Source of the DNA: Zygnema cylindricum
Taxonomy: Eukaryota > Streptophyta > Zygnematophyceae > Zygnematales > Zygnemataceae
DNA length: 64,000 bases
Reading direction: 5' to 3'
Assembly (NCBI GenBank): GCA_037447655.1
Contig: JBBHKE010003030.1
Span: 1-64,000 of the forward strand
The notes below the pieces were generated by a model. It did no database searches and was not told the origin of the DNA. It was given only the letters and a program-made list of their open reading frames with translations. The position numbers and the translations under genes were made by a program. Positions 34,494 through 46,881 of the stretch are shown one piece after another (within the stretch, counting starts at the first letter, position 1; the number at the start of each line of letters is the position of its first letter).

Positions 34494-35478
34494 TGCTGTT
34501 TTACAAAAGCGTAAAGTATCAGCAAATTTATAAGACAGCGTAAAATAAATTTATAGAGATACACGTCGTCACTTCAAACACAGTGCAAGTTTTGAATGGT
34601 ACCGACACCAGCATTGGAACAACGCAGCTGCGACGCAGATGGAACAAGCGCAGCTGCGGTTATTTTTGATATGGTCCGTACGGACCAATGCAGCCTGCGA
34701 CGCAACGGGACAAACGCAACTGCGGATATTTTGGTACAAGACAACGCAGTTGCTACGTAACTAGACAAACGTAGCTGTGGCTATTTTTGGTATGGGACAA
34801 CGCAACTGCTGCAATGCTGCGGATATTTGAATGTGATCAGGAATTGAACTGCGTTGCTACGGTTGATATGAAACAAGTCAACAGACAATATTAATAAAGG
34901 AATAATTAAGTGATTCGCACACAGATGTTTTGCAACAGCTGGATGGACATACCCAGACCATTGTCACTAAAGCCAGGCGACAAGTATTTGAACAAATCAC
35001 CTGTATAGGATTCTCAGTAATATTGATTGAACAATGATAGATTAGTTTAGCATAATTAGGAGGACATAGACCTTAGTGGCAATTTAGTTCTTTTGGACGT
35101 ATCTTTTAGAACACTTGTATTGGCGGTACAACACTATGTAGTAGGACAACTGAGTGAAGAGTATAAGACTTAGGACGTAGAACATTTTATGTACCCAGAC
35201 TTCCAAACTGTGTAATCTGCAAACTGTTTTTGGGAAACTTCTGAGTTTCATATCTTGGTGTATGTTGGAGCAATTATGCTGAAACTTTGGGAGTTCTCAG
35301 ACTTCGAGATACACTATACTGTGGTATAGTTTGAAGCAGTTTGGACCTTGATGTTAATGTGATTGAGTTGTAGAAAGCAACTGTTTGATATGATTATTGG
35401 TAAGCTTCTGTGGTGAATTATGTCTACTTCCACTACTATTGCTGCTGCTCCACCTGCTCCAGTGGTCGTAGAACAATA
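34494..35478 (+). repeat. 5' LTR of the family II element
   Basis: 985 bp from TGCTGTTTTACAAAAGCG to GTAGAACAATA (terminal CA now TA). Rich in AACGCAGCTGCGACGCA-type motifs (34620-34870). The in-phase gag ATG is at 35420, 59 bp from the end. Confidence 0.85.
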
Positions 35479-36480
35479 GGTTATGGGCTTGTCATCATGA
35501 ATTCCTATCTTCTCTAGGGAAAAAAACGCTTATTGGGCGGATATGGTGGAGACACACTTCGAAAATGTTAACCTTTTGGATATTTGAGATGGTCCAATGG
35601 CGGAAACAGATCCGTCTTCGTCAAAGAAAAATTCGCAAGCTCGGTCGCTTCTTCGTCAAAGAAAAATTCGCAAGCTCGGTCGCTTTTGAAATTCTGTATC
35701 ACAGAAGAATTGGTTATGTCAGGAATAAAAATGAAAAAGGGGGTCGTTATCTAGAAATCTCTTAAAGATAATTTTGAAAAGGCTAATGTTCAGCAAGAAC
35801 TATTTTTGGCTGGACAAATTTGGGAATACAAATACACGAGTGGCACAATGACGGAATATTGTAACAAATTTGGAATACTAATAGATTCTCATGCTTGTGC
35901 ACGTGTATCATTTCCTCAGTTTCAGCAGGTTGCTTAGCTAATGAGAGGTCTTTTTACTACTATGAGAGCAACGTCTGATAAGTTGAAACAAAAAGATAAA
36001 GCTAGCGGGACATTACAGTTAGCTATTTGTTTGATATTCGAAGAGGAAGCGGATTCTAAAATTCTTAATGGTGAAAAACAAATAGAGGCATTTAGCACAG
36101 AATTTGACAAAAAAGCTCAGTTTAATCAGTAGAGAAATCAGATTAATCAGAGTCAGAATCAGTTTAGACAGTTTAATCAAAGAGGAAATAGACAATCCTT
36201 CAATGTTTGTTTTTACTGTAATGAAAAAGATCATGGATATAAATTCTGTCCCAAGCTTAAGAAAGCTAATGAAACATGTTTGTAGAGGCTTGGATGTTAG
36301 CAGAGCTAATTTCATCAAAACTTCATGGCACCATCACATCGAGGAAATACACTCTTCTCGGCGTCTTCTTCTCATCAAGCCAAGTCTCTTTCACTCTCTA
36401 ACAAGGAGGATGATGATCTATTTGCTATGGCGGTAGCAATGGAGGGCGCAAAAGACAATGGATGGATAATGGACATAGGA
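35420..36480 (+). pseudogene. gag: Family II gag, multiple stops
   Basis: Starts within the LTR (MSTSTTIAAAPPAPVVVEQ), passes the PBS as VMGLSS and continues IPIFSREKNAYWADMVETHF. A 32-bp out-of-frame tandem duplication (about 35615-35680) shifts the frame. The core LFLAGQIWEYKYTSGT, LKQKDKASGTLQLA and zinc knuckle CFYCNEKDHGYKFC (about 36209-36250) are clear. The linker EDDDLFAMAVAMEGAKDNGW leads to a deleted protease. Confidence 0.82.
35479..35488 (+). other. Copia primer-binding site, family II
   Basis: GGTTATGGGC, the first ten bases of the same anticodon-arm site used by the other copia elements; the next base is T instead of C. Confidence 0.75.
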
Positions 36481-37933
36481 CAAAAATGATGTTTTGTATT
36501 CCGGTGCATTATCCTCAGATGAGCTGTGGCATAAAAGAATAGGTCATGTGAACTATGAAAGTATTAAAATGATGGTCAATGATGGCAAAATAGAAGGAGT
36601 CACTCTGTCAAATCAGTCACCTAAAACATGTGATGGCTGTGCACTAGGAAAAATACACAGATTACCATTTCCTTAAAAGTCTAAGCATAAATCTACTAAA
36701 CTTCTGTAACTCATTCATTCTGATGTTTTCGGCCCTGCAAAGGTACCATCTGTCAAGGGGATGAAATGTATGGTTACATTTACAGATGATTTTTCGAGGT
36801 TTACTAAGGTCTACTTCATGAAGGCTAAGAGTGAAGTGTTCACTCATTTTCATCACTTCAAAGCGTGGGCGGAGTAACTACAGAGTTTGCCGATTTTGGA
36901 GCTCAGATCGGACAATGGTGGGGAATATACGTCAAAAAAGTTTGAAAACTTCTTACTCAAGACAGGTATAACTCATAAACTAACTGTTCCATACTCGCCA
37001 GAACAAAATGGGGTCTCAGAAAGACTAAATAGTACTATCATGGAAGGCTCTAAGTCCATGCTAGGGTATAAAGACGTGAATCCGAAATTCTGGGCTGAAG
37101 CATAAAATTGTGCAGTTTATATCAAAAATAGGATAGGATCAAGATCGGTAGAATCCACTCCTTACGAAATCTTGACGGGTAGAAAATTGGATGTCAGTCA
37201 CTTCAAAGTCTTTGGTAGTAAATGCTTTATTTTGGATACGTCTTATGATAAATGGAAAATGGAACCTAAGGAATTACCGGGCATTTTGTTAGGGTATGAT
37301 GATCACTCTAAAGGTTATAGAGTCTTTGTTTTTGAGAGGCTGAAAGTAATTGTAGCAAGAAACAAAGTTGTGAAAGATGAACTAGACTCGATAGACTTAT
37401 TTAAAATGACAGAGCAACAAAAACAGCAAAAAATACAGGAATATGTCATTTTAGATAGCATCCATAAAAATGTTTTACAGATGCAAAATTCACTAGTCGT
37501 AATACAGGACTCGGAACATAATCGGGTTCCGCAACAAGAACATTTCGAAGCGGACCAACAGCAGACACTGCCTACAGATCGCAACCAGGGCAACAAGAGC
37601 CACGCACTGGATCTGACAACTTTAGCCTCAGAATTTCCGTGGGGAAGAAGATCCAGTAGCCGCCTTTAAGCAAGTTCTCACTTCGCCTACTCGGCAGCGT
37701 CAAGGCAGCCTCTGACCATTCGAGAAGCCTTCTCATCACCGGAGCAAAATCACTGGATCGAGGCGGCAAACGATGAAATGAAGTTGATCATGGAGGCTCA
37801 AACATAGGAGCTTGTGGACCTACCTCCGGACAAAAAAGCGGTTCGCAGCAAATGGGTAATCAAGGTGGAATTAAATCTAGATAATACCATTGAACGATAT
37901 AAGGCTAGACTTGTGGCAAAGGGATATAATAAA

Positions 37934-38980
37934 TGAAACTCTGAGACCTCCATAAGTCCTCAGAGTGGAGAGCTTCCAAGAAGCCTCTAGGATAATCCTG
38001 ACCCCTTTGTGTTTTAGCAAAAATAACTGCCGCCCTGGCAAACAAAAACCCTGACTACCTTCACCTTTGTGAAGGCAAGACTCCCCTGAGTTGATAGCAA
38101 AAAGAATCTCTGAATTTGCTCCCCTGAGCAGTAAGTTATGGAGGGTCAAAGTTGACCTTTTTACTGAAGCTCTCTGGGAGAGAGGGTCCTATCTTCTAAT
38201 TTTTTCTAAGTCCTATCTCTCTCACATACTCTATCTACTGATGTACGGAACCAATCAGATTTCAGTTTCGTACGTAAAAGTACAACTGCCGGTGTACTTT
38301 ATGTACGGATATTGTACGACATGGCCTAAATGTCCACACGTGGAGTATCCGGATTCGCTCCTTAAATCCTCGGAGATGCCGCGCTCCAATGTTACATCGC
38401 CACGTGTCATCCGATGTGGCGCTGCCCACAAACCGCCGAATTCTCCTTCCGCGATCTCGGCGCAATTTCCGGCCGTCCGATTAAACTCGTTTTTGATCGT
38501 AGCCGTAATAAATACATGCGCGGTATTTGTTTCGCTTCCGAAATCAATGCGCGGTATTGATTTCATATCCGTTCCGCAATTCGTAATTTTACAATTCCAT
38601 ATCTATGTGTCCCGTAAATAGTTATAGTTAAATGAATTATCCTACGTGTACATGTATAAATTATTATCGTACTATATACTATGCATCAGTACCTCTAGAC
38701 TTAACGGCTAAGGCTACCGGCTATCTCCTAGCTGTCGGCCGGCAGGTACCAGGATCAAATCCTGCCGCCGACATATAACTTTTAGTAATTAATCCGTAGA
38801 CTAATATAAATTTCCCGTAAACCTGAGGATAGCTTAGGTAGCCATGGCTCTATCTTCCTCTCCAATTTCTCAGTGACTGCGACAAGTTTGAGAGTTGGAG
38901 AGAGAAGTTAGAGGTAGACTGCCTCGGCTTCTTTGTTTCTATTTAGACCTAGAAAATACTTAAAACCATTAATTTCTACA
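37934..38980 (-). repeat. 3' LTR of element E
   Basis: Minus strand TGTAGAAATTAATGG to CAGAGTTTCA. ABRE GCCACGTGTC at 38399-38408. Adjacent polypurine tract AACGGGAG (complement of 38981-38988), with a C where relatives have A or G. Confidence 0.95.
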
Positions 38981-38993
38981 CTCCCGTTATTTT

Positions 38994-41900
38994 CTAGTCA
39001 ATCTTTAATTTCAGACCACACTTCTCCCTGCAGAAAATTAGCTTAGGGGAAGGCACAGGTTTGGTCATCATATCTGCTACCATCTCACTATCTGGCCTGT
39101 ACTCTAAACTGATTATTATGTTTTCTACTTTTTCTCTAACAAAGCTGAGTCTGATGTCCATGTGTTTGGCTTTAAAATGATGTTTAGGATTGGCAGAAAT
39201 AGCGATCGCTGCCTGATTATCACAAAATATTTTCTGCACACCACTCTTAAGGTGACCAAGCTCACCAAGCAAAGACTTGACCCACATCAATTCTTTTACA
39301 GCAGAGCAAGAGGCCATATACTCAGCCTCCATGGTGGACTGAGCAATAACCTTTTGCTGTTTGCTACTCCAACAGCAAGCCCCATCACCCACATATAATA
39401 CATATCCAGAAGTGCATCTCCTCATCGGAGCATCACCATAACTGGCATCACTCCAAGTGGTGATGTCAGTATTCTCCCCACCCAAATGCAACCATAGATC
39501 CCTAGTTCCTATCAAGTATCTAAGGACTCTCTTAGCTGCCTCCCAATCCTTCTTAGTGGGAGCATTTAAACTTCTACTCAGCACTCCTACAGCTGCAGCT
39601 AAATCCGGCCGGGTACAATTCATAAAATAGATTAGACTTCCCACTATTTGCCTGTAAGGAATAGTCTGCATGAACTTCTGTTCATCAGGAGATAATACCT
39701 CGTTTAAGACTATGACTCCTTCTTCCTCACTCCCCTCACTTCCCTTCTTTAACTCCATTGGAGTTGTACAACTATTAGCTTTATCCATTTGAAATTTTTC
39801 AAGCATGTTCCCTATTGCTTCCTTTTGAGTCAATCTTATAATTTTCCTTTTCCGGTCTCTCTCTACTTGAATTCCCAAAATATATCTTGCTTCTCCCATA
39901 TCCTTCATTTCAAATCTCCCCTTAAGATCGGTTTTCAGTTTGTTAATTTTTTCCATTGATTTACTTAAAACAAGCAAATCATCAACATAAATTGCAATAA
40001 ATATAAGACCTTCCTCATCTTCGAAAAACATAGATTGAGTGATCTGAGCTGATCCGAATATATCCCAGACCGGTAAGAAACTCATCAAGCTTCTTATTCC
40101 ATTGTCGAGGTGCCTGTTTCAAACCATAAAGAGATTTAATCAGCCGGCATACCTTACTCTCCTCTCCTTCCTCCACAAAACCTTCGGGTTGTCGCATGAA
40201 GATCTCCTCTTCCAATTCTCCATGCAAAAAGGCTGTCTTGATGTCCATCTGATGCACTTCCATGTCTTCCGCCGCTGCTAAACTGAGAAGTATGCGGACG
40301 GAGGGAAATCTGACCACCGGGGCAAAGGTTTCCTCGTAGTCAATTCCTTCCTTTTATGTAAATCCCTTTGCCACTAATCTAGCCTTGTAGCGCTCGATTG
40401 TGTTATCTGGGTTCAGTTTTAGTTTGAAAACCCACTTACAACCGATTGGTTTTCGGTTAGGTGGACAGTCCACCAGCTCCCAAGTATCGGCTGCCATGAT
40501 TGAAGCCATCTCCTCATTGATGGCTGTCTTCCATCGGTTTCTTTCAAGACAAGTCATCGCCTCTCCATAAGTTTGAGGTTCTTTTTGATGAGATAGTTTA
40601 GTTACCTTGTTATTAACCTGTTTTTCTTGCAGTCTTTTGCAACTTCTCCTTCCCCCCTCAAAATTTGAGGCCGGAATAGATGGTTCTCGTGGATTTTTTC
40701 AAACAATCTTGGCTTCTCCCCTATCTCTTGATTCCGAATCAATTTCCACCACGTCTTCCGCTTCAGGTAGAGTTGAAACTCGAGTTTCCACAGCGGAGTC
40801 CTTTTCGGTTTTGATTGTACCTGCAAGAATGTCATCTTCTCTAAAACCTGGGTAGTTAGGAAGCTCAAAGTCATCGGAATTTTCTGACTCAAATCTGATT
40901 TTTACTGACTTCGTATATTTGAAGGGATCCACAGACTTTCCTTCATCCATAACTACTAGATGCTTTACTAAGATTATATCTTCCCTTTTTAGATCATAAA
41001 CTCTATATCCTTTAACATCTTCATCATATCCTAATAAGTATCCCGGTTTTGCTTTAGGATCTAGCTTCCAATTGGACCGATCAGTATCTAGACTGAACAC
41101 TTGACTGCCGAAAACCTTTAAGTGAGATATGTCTGGTTTCCGGCCTGTCCATCTCTCATAAGGTGTTTGATCTTTTATAGCTGAAGTAAGAACTCTATTC
41201 TTGAGGTAATTAGCACAATTCATTTCTTCTGCCCAAAACCTTTTTCCTATCTTTTTATCTGACAACATACTTCTAGCACTATCACTTAGTGTTCTATTTA
41301 ACCTTTCAGCTACCCCATTCTGTTCCGGATTTTCTGGAACTGTCTTTTGGTGTTGAACCCCATCTTCCCTCAGAAAATCCTCAAATTGGTTAGAAGTATA
41401 CTCTCCACCATTGTCACTCCTTACTCTCTTGATTGGAGTTTCATGGAGTTTTTCGCTCCATGCTTTATATTGTCTAAAGCAATCCTCAGCTTCGGACTTG
41501 TTTTTCAAAAAATATACCCGGGAATACCGAGACCAATCATCAGTTATAGTCATCATAAATCTCTTCCCCCCCGGTGAGGGCACTTTAGCCGGTCCCCAAA
41601 TATTTGTGTGTACTAGATCTAGAATTTTTTCTCCCTTTTAGGTGGCTGATTTAGGAAAGGGTAATCTGTGTGCTTTACCTTGAGCACATCCACTACAATC
41701 ACTTATATCATCACTCTCACTGAATTGAATCCCTTCCACCACCTCATCTTTTTCATCTCTCTTAACTTATCTAGATTCACATGCCCAAGCCTCTTATGCC
41801 AAATCATAATATCATGAACACCAGCGTAATAAAGTTTTTTCTTTTCATTACTTAAGATCAGCCTAAACATCCCATGGCTACCTTTCTCAGCAATGAAATA

Positions 41901-42239
41901 GACATCATCCTCAAAACTAGCAGTAAAGACTCCTTCCCTAGTGCTAGTAAAAAAACCCTTATCATCCAATACTGATGTGGAGATAAGATTTTTGTTCAGC
42001 TCCGGAATAAACAATACATCGGAGAATGTTAATATGGATGCCTTTCCTTCTACTAACACTTTCAGATCTACCGATCCTACAAGAGTAGTGGTGACTATCC
42101 TCCCATCCCCTTACTCTATCTCTACGGTGGGAATCTTTCTTATCTTAGTGAACAGGTGCCTATCCTTACACATGTGCATAGAGGCACCTGAATCTATGAT
42201 CCAGCCTGCTTCACCTTTCAATCCACTGTAAGCACATTT
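38994..42239 (-). pseudogene. pol: Copia pol of element E
   Basis: Protease WIIDSGASMHMC (about 42167-42202) with a TAA at 42108-42110; GAG-pre-integrase HKRLGHVNLDKL, a frameshift near 41740, CSGCAQGKAHRLPFP; integrase with one stop near 41640, TDDWSRYSR, RSDNGGEYTSNQF, PENPEQNGVAERLN, RFWAEEMN; stops near 40698 and 40355; RT KWVFKLKLNPDNTIE, MDIKTAFLHGELEE, KQAPRQWN, a frameshift near 40025, YVDD (39978-39989); RNase H WSDASYGDAPMRRC, CDNQAAIAISANPKHH, ending KLKID at 38994. The most complete copia pol here. Confidence 0.93.
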
Positions 42240-43352
42240 CTGCCTTCGTGGAATTTCGACCTCATTTTTCGCCTCCAACTCCTCATCCAAAAGGAGCTCA
42301 TCGTCCTCGTCCTCGGATTCCGCCTCAAGTACCTGTGTGACAAGGGCCTTTTTCTTTCCTCTCGGGGTACCACCGGTCTGCCCCTCCTTTAACCGAAGCT
42401 CGGTTAGCTTAGTGCACTCTGCCATATAGTGCCCCGATTTCTTGCAAAAATGACATAAACCTTTGGGAGCCCTTGGTTCGAATTCGTCGGCCTGTTTTTT
42501 CTGCTCCCTACCCCCATAGTTTCCGACCGGTTTTCGGGAATCCCTGTTCCTCCAATCAGTGGCTATTGCCAAGGCTTGGCCACTCTTTCCTCCCCTTCAG
42601 ATCTCGATTGTATTCTCTTGAACTAGAATCATCCCTACCACTGAGTTCCATATCCACCTTGAGTCAGGCAAGTCTTGCACACGGTAAACTATGTTCACGA
42701 ACTCATCAGGTAACTTCATCAGTAAACAGTTAACCTTTTCTTTTTCACTAAAATCTTTTCCCTCACTGTGTAGCTCCATGAAAAGTGTAGCAAGCTCATT
42801 CCAAAAATCCAACATATTTCCCCCTTTATATACATACTCCTTAACTTTCTGATCAGCCAACTGTTGTTGCTGAATCGTACCACTTCGGTACATCTCTATG
42901 AGAGCCATCCAAAGATCGGATGCCCTTTCTACCTGCAAATGAGGACATGCAAGTCCTTGAGTGAGATGGCGTAAGATGAAGTGCTTTGCCGCCATATTGT
43001 TGAAGTCCCAGGTTTCAGTATCATTCTCCTCGTTCCTCGGAATAGGTGACATGAACGTCGAACCAGTTGCTATTGGTGTGGTTGTCTCCTTCTCCTTTCC
43101 TTTGTCCACCACCTCTCCTTCTTTTGTTTCCTCTGTTGAAGGTGGATCCTCTTTCCTGGTGAATCTGGTTCCTCCAAACCCTGGAGGAATTCCAAGACTT
43201 GATGGACGCCCCAACCGTCCACTCACTATCCCCCAAAATCATTTTTCGCATAGAGCTCCTATCATCATACTTTCCCAGTATATGAAGCCAGTTCCATTAA
43301 ATATTGGTACCCTAGAGGGTGGGCCCATAACCTGAAACTCTGAGACCTCCAT
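42240..43352 (-). pseudogene. gag: Copia gag of element E
   Basis: ATG at 43352 inside the LTR, MEVSEFQ, then VMGPPSRVPIFNGTGF across the PBS. A TGA near 43237-43239 replaces the Arg of EKRFWG; another near 42598 interrupts IEIRRGG. The core is otherwise intact: HFILRHLTQGLACPHL, LWMALIEMYRSG, YVYKGGNMLDF, LMKLPDEFVNIVYRVQD, and CCHC knuckle CHFCKKSGHYMAEC (about 42416-42457), then acidic DEDDELLLDEELEA. Confidence 0.92.
43318..43332 (-). other. Copia primer-binding site of element E
   Basis: GGTGGGCCCATAACC on the plus strand, an exact 15-base match to the anticodon arm of plant initiator tRNA-Met, directly at the LTR edge. Confidence 0.88.
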
Positions 43353-44379
43353 AAGTCCTCGGAGTGGACAGCTTCCAAGAAGCCTCTAGGATAATCCTGA
43401 CCCCTTTGTGTTTTAGCAAAAATAACTGCCGCCCTGGCAAACAAAAACCCTGACTACCTTCACCTCGTGAAGGCAAGACTCCCCTGAGTTGATAGCAAAA
43501 AGAATCTCTGAATTTGCTCCCCTGAGCAGTAAGTTATGGAGGGTCAAAGTTGACCTTTTGTACTGAAGCTCTCTGGGAGAGAGGGTCCTATCTTCTAATT
43601 TTTTCTAAGTCCTATCTCTCTCACAGACTCTATCTACTGATGTACGGAACCAATCAGATTTCAGTTTCGTACGTAAAAGTACAACTGCCGGTGTACTTTA
43701 TGTACAGATATTGTACGACATGGCCTAAATGTCCACACGTGGAGTATCCGGATTCGCTCCTTAAATCCTCGGAGATGCCGCGCTCCAATGTTACATCGCC
43801 ACGTGTCATCCGATGTGGCGCTGCCCACAAACCGCCGAATTCTCCTTCCGCGATCTCGGCGCAATTTCCGGCCGTCCGATTAAACTCGTTTTTGATCGTA
43901 GCCGTAATAAATACATGCGCGGTATTTGTTTCGCTTCCGAAATCAATGCGCGGTATTGATTTCATATCCGTACCGCAATTCGTACTTTTACAATTCCATA
44001 TCTATGTGTCCCGTAAATAGTTATAGTTAAATGAATTATCCTACGTGTATCTGTTTAAATAATTATCGTACTATATACTACGCATCAGTACCTCTAGACT
44101 TAACGGCTAAGGCTACCGGCTATCTCCTAGCTGTCGGCCGGCAGGTACCAGGATCAAATCCTGCCGCCGGCATATATCTTTTAGTAATTAATCCATAGAC
44201 TAATATAAATTTCCCGTAAACCTGAGGATAGCTTAGGTAGCCATGGCTCTAGCTTCCTCTCCAATTTCTCAGTGACTGCGACAAGTTTGAGAGTTGGAGA
44301 GAGAAGTTAGAGGTAGACTGCCTCGGCTTCTTTGTTTCTATTTAGACCTAGAAAATACTTAAAACCATTAATTTCTACA
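43333..44379 (-). repeat. 5' LTR of element E
   Basis: 1,047 bp, ABRE GCCACGTGTC at 43798-43807. ATG 43352 lies 20 bp from the interior end. Confidence 0.95.
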
Positions 44380-45724
44380 ATAAAAAGGAAGGAATTGATT
44401 TTGAAGATCCTTTTTCTCATGTTTTAAGATTTCCGATAGTTAGGATTTTGCTATCTCTAGCTGCTATAGAAGATATGGAAATACATCAGATAGATGTAAA
44501 GACGGCCATTTTGCATGGAGAACTAGAGGAGACCATTTACATGCACCATCCTGAAATGTATGCAAAACCAAAAAAAGAGCACTTAGCATGCAAACTGCAA
44601 AAATCTTTGTACGACCTAAAACAAGCCCTAAGGCAATGGAATTTAAAACTTGATGAATTCTTAACTAGCCTAAGATTTAAAAGGATAAGCTCAGATCACT
44701 TTGTCTATGTTTTAAAAGGTGAGAATGGAATAGTGTACATAGCGGTGTATGTAGATGATTTGCTTTTAGTTAGCAAATGCATGGCTGAAATTAACAAATT
44801 TAAAATTGCTTTAAACTCACGGTTCAAGATGAAAGACCTCGGTGAGGCAAAATATATTTTGGGTATCAACGTAGAGAGGGACAGGAAAAACATAATAATA
44901 AAATTGACTCAAAAGGAGGCTTTTGGAAACATGTAAGATGAATATGGAATGTCGGGGGCAAAATGATGTGTAACACCAATAGAGTTTCGGCATAAATTAG
45001 AGGGAGAAGAAACAAAACCGGGTGTTATTGTCAGTGAAATATTTGAGTCAGGGGAGGATAATCGTATGACAGTGATACCTTACAGACAGATAGTGGGAAG
45101 ATAAATATATTTCATAATTGTACCCGTCCGAATATTGCTACAACGGTTGGGGTACTAGGCCAAATTCTAGAGAATCCGAAGAAATCTGACGTGATGCAGC
45201 AAGAAGAGTTTTAAGATACTTGGCAGGAACAAAAGACCTCAAACTCACACTAGGCGGAGGAGAACTGAAGCTGGAAACATGGAGTGATGCGAGCTATAGC
45301 GACATGACAAGCCGAAAAATCCACCACGGGATTCGTTCTGCAATTTGGGAACAAGACTTGCTGTTGGAGCAGCAAACTTTAGAAGGTCACGGCACAATCG
45401 ACGATGGAGTCAAAATATATGGCAGCGAGCTCAGCCCTCAAAGAACTCTTATGGGTGAAATCCATGTTGCAAGAATTGGAATACATAAAGGTTCGTCCAC
45501 AGGTGATCTGGTGTGATAACCAAGCTGCCATTGCCATTGCTTCTAACCCGATTCACCAATTCAAAAGCAAGCACATGGATGTAAGATAACACTTTGTAAG
45601 AGAAAAAGTGTTCTCAAAAGTGATTAAATTATGTTATTTGCCAGATGCTAAAATGATTGCAGATATGCTCACTAAAGCTCTTCTTGCTCTTAAGTTGAAG
45701 TATTCTAGGGATGCAGTGGGATAA

Positions 45725-45895
45725 AGTGATTAGCTGAGTTGCTGCACGGCTATACAGCCAAGCTGCACTAGTCCAACAACGGGGATGTAGTGGGACTAGG
45801 TGACTTGCAAAAATTGCTACGTTGCTATGCTGCGATACTGCACTAGTTTGACATCGTAGCTGCGCTGGCATAATGAGTCTAAAGCTTTAGGGGAG
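45725..45895 (+). other. Family II segment between pol stop and 3' LTR
   Basis: Non-coding; contains GCTGCACGGCTATACAG and GCTACGTTGCTATGCTGCG, similar in character to the LTR GCAGC repeats, and ends in the polypurine tract at 45886-45895. Confidence 0.6.
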
Positions 45896-46881
45896 TGTTG
45901 TTTTTTGAAAGCTTTAAGTCTTAGCAAATTTATAGAACAGCGGAAAATAGATCTATAGAGACATGCGTCGTCACTTGAAGCACACTGCACGTTTTAAATG
46001 GTACCGACACCAAAATTGGAACAACGACGCTGCGACGAAGATGGAACGAGCGCAGCTGCATTTATTTTTTATATGGTCTGTACGGACAAACGCAGCTTGC
46101 GACGCAACGGGACAAACACAACTGCGGATATTTTGGTACAGGACAACGCAGTTGCTACGCAACTAGACAAACGCAGTTGCGGCTATTTTTGGTATGGGAC
46201 AACGCAACTGCTACGAAGTTGCGGATATTTCAATGTGATCGGGAATTGAACTATGGTGCTACGGTTGATATGAATCAAGTCAATGGACAATATTCATAAG
46301 GGAATAATTAAGTGATTTATTGACAAATGTTTTGCAATAGCCGAATGGACGTACCCAGACCATTATCACTAAAGCCAAGCGACAAGTATTTGAACAAATC
46401 ACCTGTATAGGATTCTCACTAATATTAATTAAACAGTGATAGATTAGTTTTAGCGTGATTAGGAGCACGTAGACCTCAGTGGCAGTTTAGTTCTTTTGGA
46501 CGTATCTTTTAGAACACTTGTATCGGCAGTACAACACTATGTAGTAGGACAACTGAGTGAAGAGTATAAGACTTAGGACGTAGAACATTTTATGTATCCA
46601 GACTTCCATACTGTGTAATCTCCAAACTCTTTTTGGGAAACTACTGGGTTGCATATCTTGGTGTATATTGTATCAATTGTGATGAAACTTTAAGAGTTGT
46701 TAGACTTTGGGATACACTATACTGTGGTATAGTTTAAAGCAGCTTGGACCTTTGTGTTAACGTGATTGACTTGTAGAAAGCAGCTATTTGATATGATTAG
46801 TGGTAATCTTATGTCGTGAATTATGTCTACTTCTACTACTATTGTTGCTGCTCCACCTGCTCCAGTGGTCGTAGAACAACA
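45896..46881 (+). repeat. 3' LTR of the family II element
   Basis: 986 bp, TGTTGTTTTTTGAAAGC to GTAGAACAACA. Carries the same AACGCAGCTGCGACG-type motifs as its partner. In-phase ATG at 46823, again 59 bp from the end. Confidence 0.88.

Larger units (their letters stand above)
37934..44379 (-). mobile_element. Copia element E, nearly full length, youngest in the window
   Basis: 6,446 bp with LTRs 37934-38980 and 43333-44379, both 1,047 bp; I counted about 18 differences by eye (roughly 98% identity). Duplication ATAAA at 37929-37933 and 44380-44384. Removing one copy plus the element restores the family II RT frame GYNKKEGID. Same family as array A, opposite orientation. Only a handful of stops and frameshifts. 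Confidence 0.95.
36494..45724 (+). pseudogene. pol: Family II pol: integrase, RT, RNase H, split by element E
   Basis: GAG-pre-integrase LWHKRIGHVNYES and CDGCALGKIHRLPFP; integrase HSDVFGPAKVPS, FTDDFSRF, RSDNGGEYTSKKFENF, SPEQNGVSERLNST, NRIGSRSVESTPYEILTG; linker with a Gln-rich stretch. RT begins KWVIKVELNLDNTIERYKAR, is broken at 37929-44384 by E and resumes EGIDFEDPFSHVLRFP, IDVKTAILHGELEE, SLYDLKQALRQWN, YVDD (44748-44759). RNase H pieces: TWSDASYSDM, YMAASSALKELLWVKS, CDNQAAIAIASNPIHQF, ending at TAA 45722-45724. Many stops and frameshifts. Confidence 0.87.
34494..46881 (+). mobile_element. Copia family II element inserted in the family III LTR
   Basis: LTRs 34494-35478 and 45896-46881; about 5.9 kb without the nested element E. 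The flanking 5-mers CACCC (34489-34493) and TATCC (46882-46886) differ by two C/T transitions and are the likely target duplication. Order: gag, a protease lost by deletion near 36480, integrase, RT, RNase H, polypurine tract TTTAGGGGAG (45886-45895). Many stops; older than E. Confidence 0.87.

Noticed and set aside
34201-35478. One long 1.28-kb LTR for family II
   Set aside because: The 3' partner starts with sequence matching 34494, and the first 293 bp match family III; the CACCC/TATCC and GTTAA duplications place the boundary at 34494.
38255-38621. Similar ~100-170 codon frames in the E LTRs (also at 43550-44020)
   Set aside because: They lie in the LTRs, are present in both strands and differ in related LTRs; nothing suggests coding beyond the short U5 segment.
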